From: Lachnospiraceae bacterium UBA6987
Lineage (GTDB): Bacteria; Bacillota; Clostridia; Lachnospirales; Lachnospiraceae
DNA length: 60,957 nucleotides
Assembly (NCBI GenBank): GCA_002449955.1
Contig: DJYD01000060.1
Location: 1 to 60,957 of the forward strand
Direction: 5' to 3'
Below are positions 15,992 through 24,214 of this stretch, piece by piece. Each line of letters begins with the position of its first letter. The stretch's first letter is position 1. The position numbers and the translations under genes are program-made. Under the pieces are notes generated by a model. It had not been told where the DNA came from. It did no database searches and was given only the letters and a program-made list of their open reading frames with translations.

Positions 15992-17194
15992 ATGAATAAA
16001 GAACAGCTGCGGGAAAGCCGCAAATGGGTCAGAGAAGAACTGGAACGCTGCGTTTCGTTCTGGCTGAAAAACGGCATGGATCCCGTAAACGGCGGCATTT
16101 ACACTTGCCTTGACAGGACTGGCAGGGTTTTTTCGACCGATAAAAGCGTCTGGATGCAGGGCCGCTGCGGATGGATCTTTGCCTGGCTGTGCAGCCGCTA
16201 CGGCGTAAAGGACGAATGGCTGGCCGCTTCGAAAAGCTGCCTTGATTTCATGGAGGCGCACTGCCTGAACCATGAAGCACAGGACCGCATGTATTTTACA
16301 GTCACGGCAGACGGCAGACCGCTGCGTCAGCGCCGCTATTACTTTTCCGAAGCTTTCTATACGATGGCCAATGCCGAATACTACGGCGTGACCGGCGATA
16401 AAGCCTGCCTTGAACGGGCCCGCCGCGGCTATGAGATGTACTGGAACCTGTGGCACGGCATGAAAGATCCGACCGGCCTCGGCCCCAAGACGATCCCGGA
16501 GACCCGCACCGGCCGTGCTTTCGGCCTTCCGATGATCTACTTGAACGTGACGAACGTCATGCTGCGCACCGATCCGGAGCAGAAAGCCCTCTATGAAGAA
16601 CGGGCGGCTGCCTGCGTGGAGGATATCTTCCGCTACCATGTGAAGGATGATCTCGGCTGCGTGCTCGAGAACGTCGGCCCGAACGGTGAAGCGAGACTGG
16701 ACTATACCGAAGGCCGCATCGTCAATCCCGGCCATGATATCGAAGGCGTATGGTTCCTGCTTGAGCATGCAAAGCGCACGAATGATCCGGTGCTTGCGGA
16801 GAAGGCGGCTGTCATTTTTGACCGCGCCATTAATGCCGGCTGGGACAAGAAATACGGCGGACTCCTGTATTTCATCGACTGCCTCGGCAATCCCCCCGAA
16901 GCGTACGAACACGACATGAAGCTCTGGTGGCCGCATGATGAGATCCTGATCTCCTCGCTCATGCTCTACCGTGACAACGGAAGAGAAGAGTATCTGGATT
17001 GGTTCTTCAAAACGCTGGAATACTGCAAGAAGTATTTCTCGGATCCGGAATACGGAGAATGGTACGGATACCTTCGCCGTGACGGAAAGCCTACCGAACC
17101 GCCTTGCAAGGGCTCTACTTTCAAGGGACCCTTCCACCTTCCGAGAATGCTGGCCATGGTTGACGGCATGTTGGGAGAATTACTCGGAGAATAA
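15992..17194 (+). CDS. N-acylglucosamine 2-epimerase (AGE) family protein
   Basis: A 400-residue (alpha/alpha)6-barrel protein of the AGE/renin-binding family, which interconverts ManNAc and GlcNAc. Motifs near the active site are visible: NPGHDIEGVW (near 248), WWPHDE (near 313) and the C-terminal KGSTFKGPFHLPRM (near 373-386), supplying the two catalytic His residues. It is first in the sialic-acid operon. No canonical NanE (ManNAc-6-P epimerase) is present, so this enzyme probably makes GlcNAc from the ManNAc released by the lyase. A different sugar substrate within the wider family is possible. The regulator gene starts four bases later. Confidence 0.88.
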   Translation: MNKEQLRESRKWVREELERCVSFWLKNGMDPVNGGIYTCLDRTGRVFSTDKSVWMQGRCGWIFAWLCSRYGVKDEWLAASKSCLDFMEAHCLNHEAQDRMYFTVTADGRPLRQRRYYFSEAFYTMANAEYYGVTGDKACLERARRGYEMYWNLWHGMKDPTGLGPKTIPETRTGRAFGLPMIYLNVTNVMLRTDPEQKALYEERAAACVEDIFRYHVKDDLGCVLENVGPNGEARLDYTEGRIVNPGHDIEGVWFLLEHAKRTNDPVLAEKAAVIFDRAINAGWDKKYGGLLYFIDCLGNPPEAYEHDMKLWWPHDEILISSLMLYRDNGREEYLDWFFKTLEYCKKYFSDPEYGEWYGYLRRDGKPTEPPCKGSTFKGPFHLPRMLAMVDGMLGELLGE

Positions 17195-17198
17195 ATGA

Positions 17199-18053
17199 AT
17201 GGCAGAGAACGTATTTGAAACGATCAGCCGCCGCTACTACGAGCTGACTGCGGCGGAGAAAAAAGCCGCAGATTATGTGTTAGCAAACCGCGAACAGTGC
17301 CAGACACTGTCGATTGCGGAACTGGCGGAGAGCTGCGGGGTAGCCGAGGCGACCGTCTCACGTTTCTGCCGGAGCCTGGGCTATTCGGGCTTCCACATCT
17401 TCAAGATGGCGATCGCCGGCGCTGCCGCTTCGCTTCAGGAGGAAGGCGGCATGCTTTCGGGCCCGGTCCTTCCCGAAGACAGCATGGAGGAGATGTGCCA
17501 GAAACTGTACTCGGCCGATCAGAACGCCATGCACGAAACGCTGGAACTGATCGAAGAGGCGAAGATCAAGAAGGCTGCCGATATGCTTGAAGAGGCCGGC
17601 CGCGTCGTCTGCATGGGCCAGGGCGGCTCCATGGTCATGGCGGAAGAAGCCAGCCATCTGTTCTCCATGGTGAGCGGGAAGTTTTCGGCGGTGCCGGATT
17701 CGCATTCGCAGATCGTCACTGCTGTCAATATGTCGCCCGGCGACCTGATCCTGTTCTTTTCCTACTCCGGGGCGACAAAGGATATGATGGACACGATGCG
17801 GGCGGCTGCCCTGTCCGGGGTGAAGATCCTTTTAGTCACGCGCTTTCCGAACTCACCCGGAGCCGCGCTTGCCGACCTCGTTCTTCCCTGCGGCTCCAAT
17901 GAGAACCCGCTGCAGGTGGGCTCCGTACCCGCCAGGATCGCGCAGCTTTTCCTGCTGGATGTGCTCTTTTCGGAATACTGCAGGCGCGACCTGAAGTCCT
18001 GCCGCATGAGCAGGGAGCGGATCGCCGCGGCGATGGAAGGCAAACATCTCTGA
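17199..18053 (+). CDS. MurR/RpiR-family transcriptional regulator, probable NanR
   Basis: The 284-residue protein has an N-terminal HTH_6 domain (about 1-77, SIAELAESCGVAEATVSRFCRSLGYSG split over two helices) and a C-terminal SIS sugar-phosphate-binding domain (about 120-250, with VCMGQGGSMVMAEEA and LFFSYSGATKDMMD). RpiR proteins with this layout control sialic-acid genes in several Firmicutes. Here it lies inside the operon between epimerase and transporter genes, and matching palindromes flank it at both promoters. The effector is probably an amino-sugar phosphate, but this cannot be read from sequence. Confidence 0.9.
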   Translation: MAENVFETISRRYYELTAAEKKAADYVLANREQCQTLSIAELAESCGVAEATVSRFCRSLGYSGFHIFKMAIAGAAASLQEEGGMLSGPVLPEDSMEEMCQKLYSADQNAMHETLELIEEAKIKKAADMLEEAGRVVCMGQGGSMVMAEEASHLFSMVSGKFSAVPDSHSQIVTAVNMSPGDLILFFSYSGATKDMMDTMRAAALSGVKILLVTRFPNSPGAALADLVLPCGSNENPLQVGSVPARIAQLFLLDVLFSEYCRRDLKSCRMSRERIAAAMEGKHL

Positions 18054-18094
18054 AGACTGGATATACTAAAATTTAATTTCATTAAAAAACATTC

Positions 18095-18147
18095 TTGAAA
18101 TTTTCTTTCAAAAACAGATTGACAGGAGTTCGTTTATCGGCTATGAT
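18095..18147 (+). promoter_or_regulatory. Sialic-acid operon promoter P2 with operator
   Basis: Palindrome TTGAAA-TTTTC-TTTCAA at 18095-18111 lies seven bases upstream of a strong promoter, TTGACA (18119-18124) and TATGAT (18142-18147), with a 17-base spacer. It drives the binding-protein gene and downstream genes. It shares arms with the P1 operator at 15899. Confidence 0.78.
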
Positions 18148-18231
18148 GTAGCTGTTTAAAACCGTGAACACCCAGGAAGATTGGGCAGGCAAAGTCCGTC
18201 CGCTCCTGTGGTGAAAATAAGGAGGAGTAAC

Positions 18232-19554
18232 ATGAAAAAAGTTCTCGCACTGATTCTTGCTTTCTGCATGATCTTTGCCCTGACTGCCTGCGGCAGCAAG
18301 ACCCCGGCTTCCACCGAGAGTGCTGCTCCGTCCGGCGGCACCGAAATCACCCTGTGGACCTACCCGATCGGCAACTGGGGCGATGAAAAGACCGTCAAGG
18401 CTCTGACTGATGCCTTCACCGCTGAAACCGGCATCAAGGTCACGGTCGAATACCTGACCTACAAAGACGGTGACGACAAGGTCAACACCGCGATCACCGC
18501 GAAGAAGACCCCTGACCTGGTCATGGAAGGTCCGGAACGCCTGGTCTCCAACTGGGGCGCGAACGGCCACATGGTCGACATCAGCGATCTGTTCGATGAT
18601 ACCGACAAGAAAGAAATCAATGCTGCTGCCCTTGCTGCCTGCTTCAACGCCGACGGCAAAGCCTATGAGTATCCGTTAGTTATGACCGCGCACTGCATGG
18701 CCGTCAACTACAACGCTTTTGTTGAAGCCGGCGCGGATCAGTACATCAACAAAGAGACCCACACCTGGACGACCGAGCAGTTCCTGAAGGCTGTTGACGC
18801 GCTGTATGCCAAGTACGGCGACACCGTCGGCGCTGTCTTCTGCAACGGCCAGGGCGGCGACCAGGGCACCCGTGCTCTTGTCAACAACCTGTACGGCGGC
18901 ACCTTCACCAATGCGGAACACACCGCTTACACCTGGGATGATGCGAAGAACATCAAGGCTCTGAAAACCCTCTACGATCAGAACGGCATTGCTTACGACG
19001 CCTCCATCGTCGGCGGCGACGAAATCGCGAACTTCTACAACGGCATCTTCAAGATGGCCTTCTGCTGGAACATTGCTCAGCAGCTGAACCCGAACTCCGC
19101 TGGCAACGGCGCCGGCAAGACCGCGAACGGTGATGAGATCGTCTTCATGGCGTTCCCTTCCGAAGACGGCACTGCCAAGCTGCAGGGCGGTATCTGGGGC
19201 TTCGGTATCTTCGATAACGGCGATGCTGCCAAGATCGAAGCTTCCAAGAAGTTCATCAAGTACATGTGCGACAGCGCCAAGACCGTGGACGCCGTCCGCG
19301 CTTCCAATTTCTTTGCTGCCCGCAGCGCTGCGGAAGGCACCGACCTTTCCAAAGTCTGGGCTGACAACGAAGTCATGAACGAATACACCAAGCTGATGCC
19401 GATGCTGGGTGACTACTATCAGGTCACCACGAACTGGGCCACCGCTCGTACTGCGTGGTGGAACATGCTGCAGAAGGTCGGCGCAAGTGATGGCAGCGAA
19501 GCCGCTATCACCGCCGCTGTGAACGAATTTTGCGGCCAGGCCAACGGCAAATAA
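18232..19554 (+). CDS. Lipoprotein sugar-binding protein of ABC importer (probable sialic acid)
   Basis: The 440-residue protein begins with a lipoprotein signal peptide ending in the lipobox LTAC, with lipidated Cys at residue 20, so it is anchored outside the membrane. The mature part is a family 1 (MalE-like) solute-binding protein, with ITLWTYPIGNWGDEKTVKALTDAF at its start. GGAGG precedes the ATG at 18232. Two permeases follow, and the other genes of the operon are for sialic acid, so Neu5Ac is the likely ligand. A 13-bp hairpin after the stop probably protects this mRNA and lowers read-through, giving binding protein in excess. Confidence 0.9.
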   Translation: MKKVLALILAFCMIFALTACGSKTPASTESAAPSGGTEITLWTYPIGNWGDEKTVKALTDAFTAETGIKVTVEYLTYKDGDDKVNTAITAKKTPDLVMEGPERLVSNWGANGHMVDISDLFDDTDKKEINAAALAACFNADGKAYEYPLVMTAHCMAVNYNAFVEAGADQYINKETHTWTTEQFLKAVDALYAKYGDTVGAVFCNGQGGDQGTRALVNNLYGGTFTNAEHTAYTWDDAKNIKALKTLYDQNGIAYDASIVGGDEIANFYNGIFKMAFCWNIAQQLNPNSAGNGAGKTANGDEIVFMAFPSEDGTAKLQGGIWGFGIFDNGDAAKIEASKKFIKYMCDSAKTVDAVRASNFFAARSAAEGTDLSKVWADNEVMNEYTKLMPMLGDYYQVTTNWATARTAWWNMLQKVGASDGSEAAITAAVNEFCGQANGK

Positions 19555-19589
19555 TTAAGCCGGTCACAACCGCAACATTACCTGATCGC

Positions 19590-19621
19590 GCACCCTCTGC
19601 CGCCTGCGCGGCAGAGGGTGC
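19590..19621 (+). other. Intercistronic hairpin between binding-protein and permease genes
   Basis: GCACCCTCTGCCG (19590-19602) pairs perfectly with CGGCAGAGGGTGC (19609-19621) over a six-base loop. The following bases are only moderately T-rich, so it is a partial terminator or a 3'-end stabiliser. Confidence 0.7.
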
Positions 19622-19657
19622 CTTCTCTTTTGCATTAGCATCCGGAGGTGTTGTCCC

Positions 19658-20554
19658 TTGAAACAAACGATGAGTCCCCGCCTCAGGCGGAGAGAAAACA
19701 TCAGCGGATACCTGTTCCTGCTGCCGAGTCTGGTCTTTTTCCTCGGCTTCGTCGTGTATCCGATGGTCAGCTGTATTTATCTCAGCTTTACCGACGCCAA
19801 CATGGACGCGAATACGCCGACTAAATGGATCTGGTTTGCGAACTATGTTGAGCTCTGGCAGGACGAGGTGTTCCTCAAAGGTCTGTGGAACACGATCATC
19901 ATCGTGCTCGTCAGTGTGCCTGTCGTCTGCATTTTCTCACTCTGGGTGGCTTCCGCCATCCACAAGATGAAGGAAGGTCCTTTAAGCTTCTTCCGCATCG
20001 TCTTTTATCTGCCGGTCATCACCGGTTCCGTGGCCGTAACCGTCGTCTGGAAATGGATGTACAACAATTACTACGGAATCTTCAACTATCTGCTGAAGGG
20101 TGTCGGCGTCATTGACAAGAATATCAACTGGCTGGGTGATCCCAAATATGCGCTGGCGTGCATTATTCTGATCCTTCTGACCACCTCGGTCGGACAGCCG
20201 ATCGTATTATATGTTTCCGCGTTAAGCAACGTGGACCAGTCGCTGGTCGAGGCGGCAGAGGTCGACGGCGCGACCAATACGCAGGTCTTCTGGAAGATCC
20301 GCTGGCCGCAGATCATGCCGACGACCCTGTATATCCTGGTCATCACGACCATCAACTCCTTCCAGTGCTTCGCGCTGATCCAGCTGTTAACTTCCGGCGG
20401 CCCGAACTATGCCACGGAAACCATCATGTACTATATCTACTATACGGCCTTCAAGCTGTACCGCTTCGGCTACGGCAACGCGATGGGCGTGGTGCTCGCG
20501 ATCTTTATCGCCATCCTGTCCGCGATCCAGTTCCGTATGGCGAAAGAAAAGTAA
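19658..20554 (+). CDS. Sugar ABC transporter permease (MalF type)
   Basis: A 298-residue inner-membrane protein with six predicted membrane segments and the EAA loop EAAEVDGATNTQVFWKIRWP (near 205-225), which docks the ATPase. The start is taken as TTG at 19658, nine bases after GGAGG at 19644-19648. The nearest ATG at 19670 would be too far. It forms the channel with the next gene product, and no ATPase gene is in the operon. Confidence 0.93.
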   Translation: MKQTMSPRLRRRENISGYLFLLPSLVFFLGFVVYPMVSCIYLSFTDANMDANTPTKWIWFANYVELWQDEVFLKGLWNTIIIVLVSVPVVCIFSLWVASAIHKMKEGPLSFFRIVFYLPVITGSVAVTVVWKWMYNNYYGIFNYLLKGVGVIDKNINWLGDPKYALACIILILLTTSVGQPIVLYVSALSNVDQSLVEAAEVDGATNTQVFWKIRWPQIMPTTLYILVITTINSFQCFALIQLLTSGGPNYATETIMYYIYYTAFKLYRFGYGNAMGVVLAIFIAILSAIQFRMAKEK

Positions 20555-20566
20555 GGAGGTGCCGCG

Positions 20567-21451
20567 ATGACGAAAAATAACGGAGGCTCCAAAGCCTACA
20601 GAATCATTTGTGTTGTGGTGCTAATCGCATTGGCGATCCTCTTCCTTTTCCCGCTCTACTGGATCCTGACCGGCTCGCTGAAGACGCCTAATGCCATCAG
20701 CTCCCCGATCCCGCAGTGGTGGCCGCAGGAATTCACTCTGCGCAACTTCGAAGTGCTGTTTTCGAAGCGCAGCGCACCGCTTTTCGAGATAGGCAGCCTT
20801 GTCGGTCCCACGGTGCCCGGTGCGATCCGCTGGCTGATCAATACCGTCTTCATGGCGGTCATGGCCATGCTGCTGACCTGCCTTACTGCTTCGATGGCCG
20901 GCTATGCGCTTGCCAAGAAGCGCTTTACCGGACGCGGCATCGTCTTTTCCCTGATCGTGGCGGCTATGGCTCTGCCCAAGCAGGTCATTTTGATCCCGCT
21001 GATCCGCGAGATGAGCTCCCTGGGCATGTATGACAACATCTGGGCTGTCATTCTGCCGACTGTCGGCTGGCCGTTCGGTGTGTTCCTGATGAAGCAGTTC
21101 GCGGAAGGCATTCCCGGAGAAATGCTGGAAGCGGCAAGAATCGACGGAGCGAATGAACTGCGCACTTTCACCACGGTGGTCTATCCTATGATCAAACCGG
21201 GTGTCGGCGCCCTGGCCATTTTCACCTTCATCAATTCCTGGAACGACTACTTCCTGCAGCTGATCATGCTGACCAGCAGCTCGAACCTGACGATTTCTCT
21301 TGGTATCGCAACCATGCAGGCGGAAAACTCGACGGACTACGGTCTGATCATGGCCGGCGCGGCTCTTGCTGCCGTCCCGATCATCGTTGTCTTCCTGATT
21401 TTCCAGAAGTATTTCACCAAGGGTATCACCATGGGTGCGGTGAAGGGCTGA
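20567..21451 (+). CDS. Sugar ABC transporter permease (MalG type)
   Basis: A 294-residue second permease with about six membrane segments and the EAA loop EAARIDGANELRTFTTVVYP (near 189-208). GGAGGTG lies just ahead of the ATG, 12 bases after the first permease. With its partner it forms the transmembrane pore. The binding protein comes from 18232, and the ATPase probably from 13258. The extracytoplasmic loop near residues 55-85 is longer than in the simplest MalG proteins. Confidence 0.93.
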   Translation: MTKNNGGSKAYRIICVVVLIALAILFLFPLYWILTGSLKTPNAISSPIPQWWPQEFTLRNFEVLFSKRSAPLFEIGSLVGPTVPGAIRWLINTVFMAVMAMLLTCLTASMAGYALAKKRFTGRGIVFSLIVAAMALPKQVILIPLIREMSSLGMYDNIWAVILPTVGWPFGVFLMKQFAEGIPGEMLEAARIDGANELRTFTTVVYPMIKPGVGALAIFTFINSWNDYFLQLIMLTSSSNLTISLGIATMQAENSTDYGLIMAGAALAAVPIIVVFLIFQKYFTKGITMGAVKG

Positions 21452-21455
21452 CGGC

Positions 21456-21908
21456 ATGATCCACGCAAGACTTGAGGATGCCCCGGATTACCGGGGCATT
21501 CATCCTCTTCTGGACAAGGCGCTTAGCTGCCTTACGCCGGAATATCTTTCCGGCGTCGGCACCGTCCGTCGGGATCTTGAAGGGGATGCCCTGTTTGTTA
21601 CTCGATTTGACTATGAGACCGTGCCGGAAGAGGAGAGCTTCTTCGAGGCACACCGCAGATACCTGGATATCCATGTGATGGTGAAGGGCTGCGAACGGGT
21701 AGATATCGCCCGCCCGGACAAGCTCCGGGAATTTACCCATGAAGGCGACTTCTGGGGGTATCACGGAGAGGCGGAGCAAAGCATATTGCTTGCGCCCGGC
21801 GACTTTCTTGTCGTTTTTCCGGATGATGCACATAAATTGAAAATACAGACTGACGGAAAGCCGGAAGCGGTTTCCAAGGTCGTGTTTAAAGTCCTGTTTA
21901 AGGAGTGA
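21456..21908 (+). CDS. YhcH/YjgK/YiaL-family sugar protein
   Basis: A 150-residue cupin-like protein with the family motifs FFEAHRRYLDIHVMVKG (near 66-82) and FPDDAHKLKI (near 127-136), whose His and Glu residues form a metal site. Members (YhcH, NanQ) occur in sialic-acid operons and are proposed to speed anomer interconversion of Neu5Ac. The position between transporter and lyase genes fits that role. It starts four bases after the permease stop, and its own stop lies seven bases before the lyase ATG. Confidence 0.85.
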   Translation: MIHARLEDAPDYRGIHPLLDKALSCLTPEYLSGVGTVRRDLEGDALFVTRFDYETVPEEESFFEAHRRYLDIHVMVKGCERVDIARPDKLREFTHEGDFWGYHGEAEQSILLAPGDFLVVFPDDAHKLKIQTDGKPEAVSKVVFKVLFKE

Positions 21909-21915
21909 TCAGATC

Positions 21916-22824
21916 ATGAGAGATGTAAAGAAATATCAGGGGATCTTCCCGGCGTTCTATGCATGCTACGCGGAAGACGGCAGTTTGTCTGCGGAAAGAG
22001 TCCGTGCGTTCACGGAATACCTGATCGGCAAGGGCGTGAACGGCCTGTATGTCGGCGGTTCTTCCGGTGAGTGCATTTACCATTCGGTGGCGGAGCGCAA
22101 GCTTGTGTTAGAGAACGTTATGGCTGTGGCGAAGGGCCGCGTGACGGTCATCGCGCATGTTGCCTGCAATAACACCGCGGACAGCCGTGAGCTTGCTGCC
22201 CATGCGGAAAGCCTTGGCGTCGACGCCATCGCAGCAATCCCGCCCATCTATTTCCACCTGCCGCCCTACGGCGTGGCCAAATACTGGAACGACATCTCCG
22301 ATGCGGCTCCGAACACGGACTTCATCATCTACAATATCCCTCAGCTGGCAGGCGTTGCCTTAAGCAGCGCGCTGCTTCGCGAAATGCTGAAGAACCCGAG
22401 AGTGATCGGCGTGAAGAACTCCTCCATGCCCGTGCAGGATATCGAGATGTGGCGCGATGAAGGCGCTATCGTCTTCAACGGTCCGGACGAACAGCTCCTT
22501 TCCGGCCTTGCTGCAGGCGCCATCGGCGGGATCGGCGGCACTTATGCCGCGATGCCCGAGCTTTACCTGAAGATCTACAAGCTCTTCGGAGAAGGCAAGA
22601 TCGCCGAAGCAAGACAGATTCAGGACGCCTGCTGCCAGATCATCTACAAGCTGTGCTCCGGCAAGGGCAATATGTACGCCATGATCAAGGCCGTTTTGGC
22701 AAAGCTCGGCGCGCCCGAGATCGGCAGCGTCAGAGCGCCGCTTTCTCCGCTCGTTCCGGAAGATGAGGCGGTGGTAAGCGAAGCTGCGGCCATGATCGAA
22801 GCCGCCCTGAAAAAGTTCATCTGA
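21916..22824 (+). CDS. nanA: N-acetylneuraminate lyase
   Basis: A 302-residue (beta/alpha)8-barrel class I aldolase of the DapA/NanA family. It shows the substrate loop VGGSSGECIYHS (near 46), the catalytic Tyr in IIYNIPQLAGV (near 137) and the Schiff-base Lys in VIGVKNSS (near 164). YNIPQ and the broad context favour sialic-acid lyase over dihydrodipicolinate synthase. It splits Neu5Ac into ManNAc and pyruvate. Neighbouring YhcH, ROK-like kinase and NagA genes lie in the same direction with gaps of 7-12 bases. Confidence 0.92.
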   Translation: MRDVKKYQGIFPAFYACYAEDGSLSAERVRAFTEYLIGKGVNGLYVGGSSGECIYHSVAERKLVLENVMAVAKGRVTVIAHVACNNTADSRELAAHAESLGVDAIAAIPPIYFHLPPYGVAKYWNDISDAAPNTDFIIYNIPQLAGVALSSALLREMLKNPRVIGVKNSSMPVQDIEMWRDEGAIVFNGPDEQLLSGLAAGAIGGIGGTYAAMPELYLKIYKLFGEGKIAEARQIQDACCQIIYKLCSGKGNMYAMIKAVLAKLGAPEIGSVRAPLSPLVPEDEAVVSEAAAMIEAALKKFI

Positions 22825-22836
22825 AAGGATATTCCC

Positions 22837-24213
22837 ATGAAATACTGCGGTATTGAATTTGACTATCTGAACAAGCCTTCGCTGGAGCCGGAATTCATTC
22901 CCTTCGGCGTCTGGGCGGATGCCTATTTAAAAGAGGCTGACAGGCCGTTCAAGGTGGCTGTGGAACGCGATAACGGCAACGTGTCCGTTTTCTCCTCCCG
23001 CCTTCGCGGCGAAGAGTATGCGGAAGCCAACTATCGCTATATGGAGCGCTACGTGAAGTTCCTGCTCTGGAGCGTCGGCGGCTGGAAGGTCACCGTCTGC
23101 GGCTGCGAGGAAACGGCGGCAAAGCTTAAGGATGCCTACAAGGTGGGCGGCGCAAGAGAGTTCGATATCCACTTTATGGACGACGTCTTTGAACGCGGCG
23201 GTCTGGAGATCGTCCTTTGCGATGAGGCCCATTTCCCTGAGGCCAATGAACAGCCGAAGGCGGCCGGCGGACACTTAAACGGCTGCCGCATCGGCTTCGA
23301 CGCCGGCGGCTCCGACCGCAAGGTCTCTGCCGTGATCGACGGCAAGAGCGTCTACTCCGAAGAAGTGGTGTGGTTCCCCAAACTGTCCGAAGACATTTCC
23401 TACCAGTACAACGGAATCGTGGAAGCCTTCAAGACGGCGGCCTCCAAGATGCCCCGCGTGGATGCGATCGGCGTGTCCTCAGCCGGCACTTTCGTGGGCA
23501 ACGCACCCATGGTCTGCTCCCTGTTCATCAAGGTGCCGCGTTCCCTTCGCGAAGAGGTTAAAACGGTCTATGACCGTGCGGCAAAGGAGATCGGAGACGT
23601 TCCGATCGTGGTGGCCAACGACGGCGATGTGACGGCTCTTGCCGGCGCTATGAGCCTTGATTCCGGAGCGGTCATGGGGATCGCCATGGGGACCAGCGAG
23701 GCGGCCGGCTACGTAAACCGCGACGGAAAGCTCCTCGGCTGGTTCAATGAACTGGCCTTTGCCCCGGTCGATCTGAACGACGAAGCGACTGTGGACGAAT
23801 GGTCCACCGACCGCGGCGTCGGCTGCAAATATTTCTCCCAGGATGCGGTGATCAGACTGGCTCCCCGCGCCGGGATCACGCTCGATGAGTCCTTAAGCCT
23901 TGCGGAGAAGCTGAAAGCCGTGCAGAAGCTGGCGGAAGAGGGCCACGAGGGAGCCCGTGAGATCTTCCTCAATATCGGCGTTTATCTGGCCCATACCCTT
24001 TCCCTCTATGCGCGCTTTTATGATCTGAAGTACCTGCTGGTGCTCGGACGCGTGGCCTCGGGTATCGGCGGCGACCTGCTGATCGAGGAATGCAACCGGG
24101 TGCTGCGCGAGGAATATCCCGCGCTCAGTGAAAAGATCTGCGTGATGCTGCCTGATGAAAAGGCAAGAAGAGTCGGCCAGAGCATTGCCGCAGCAAGTCT
24201 TCCGGAGGTTTAA
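22837..24213 (+). CDS. ROK-like sugar kinase with N-terminal extension
   Basis: A 458-residue protein in which an actin-like sugar kinase fold begins only near residue 148 (IGFDAGGSDRKVSAVIDG), preceded by an extra ~145-residue domain I cannot name. Kinase landmarks are AIGVSSAGTFVGN (near 211), PIVVANDGDVTALAG (near 255) and GIAMGTSEAAGYVNRDG (near 282). The Cys-x-Cys-Gly zinc motif of classical ROK proteins is missing. In context it should phosphorylate GlcNAc or ManNAc, giving the substrate for NagA. It lies 12 bases after nanA and one base before nagA. Confidence 0.75.
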   Translation: MKYCGIEFDYLNKPSLEPEFIPFGVWADAYLKEADRPFKVAVERDNGNVSVFSSRLRGEEYAEANYRYMERYVKFLLWSVGGWKVTVCGCEETAAKLKDAYKVGGAREFDIHFMDDVFERGGLEIVLCDEAHFPEANEQPKAAGGHLNGCRIGFDAGGSDRKVSAVIDGKSVYSEEVVWFPKLSEDISYQYNGIVEAFKTAASKMPRVDAIGVSSAGTFVGNAPMVCSLFIKVPRSLREEVKTVYDRAAKEIGDVPIVVANDGDVTALAGAMSLDSGAVMGIAMGTSEAAGYVNRDGKLLGWFNELAFAPVDLNDEATVDEWSTDRGVGCKYFSQDAVIRLAPRAGITLDESLSLAEKLKAVQKLAEEGHEGAREIFLNIGVYLAHTLSLYARFYDLKYLLVLGRVASGIGGDLLIEECNRVLREEYPALSEKICVMLPDEKARRVGQSIAAASLPEV

Positions 24214-24214
24214 G

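Noticed and set aside
21916..22824. dapA (dihydrodipicolinate synthase) for the lyase gene
   Set aside because: YNIPQ at the catalytic Tyr, the GSSGE loop and the YhcH, NagA and transporter context favour N-acetylneuraminate lyase.
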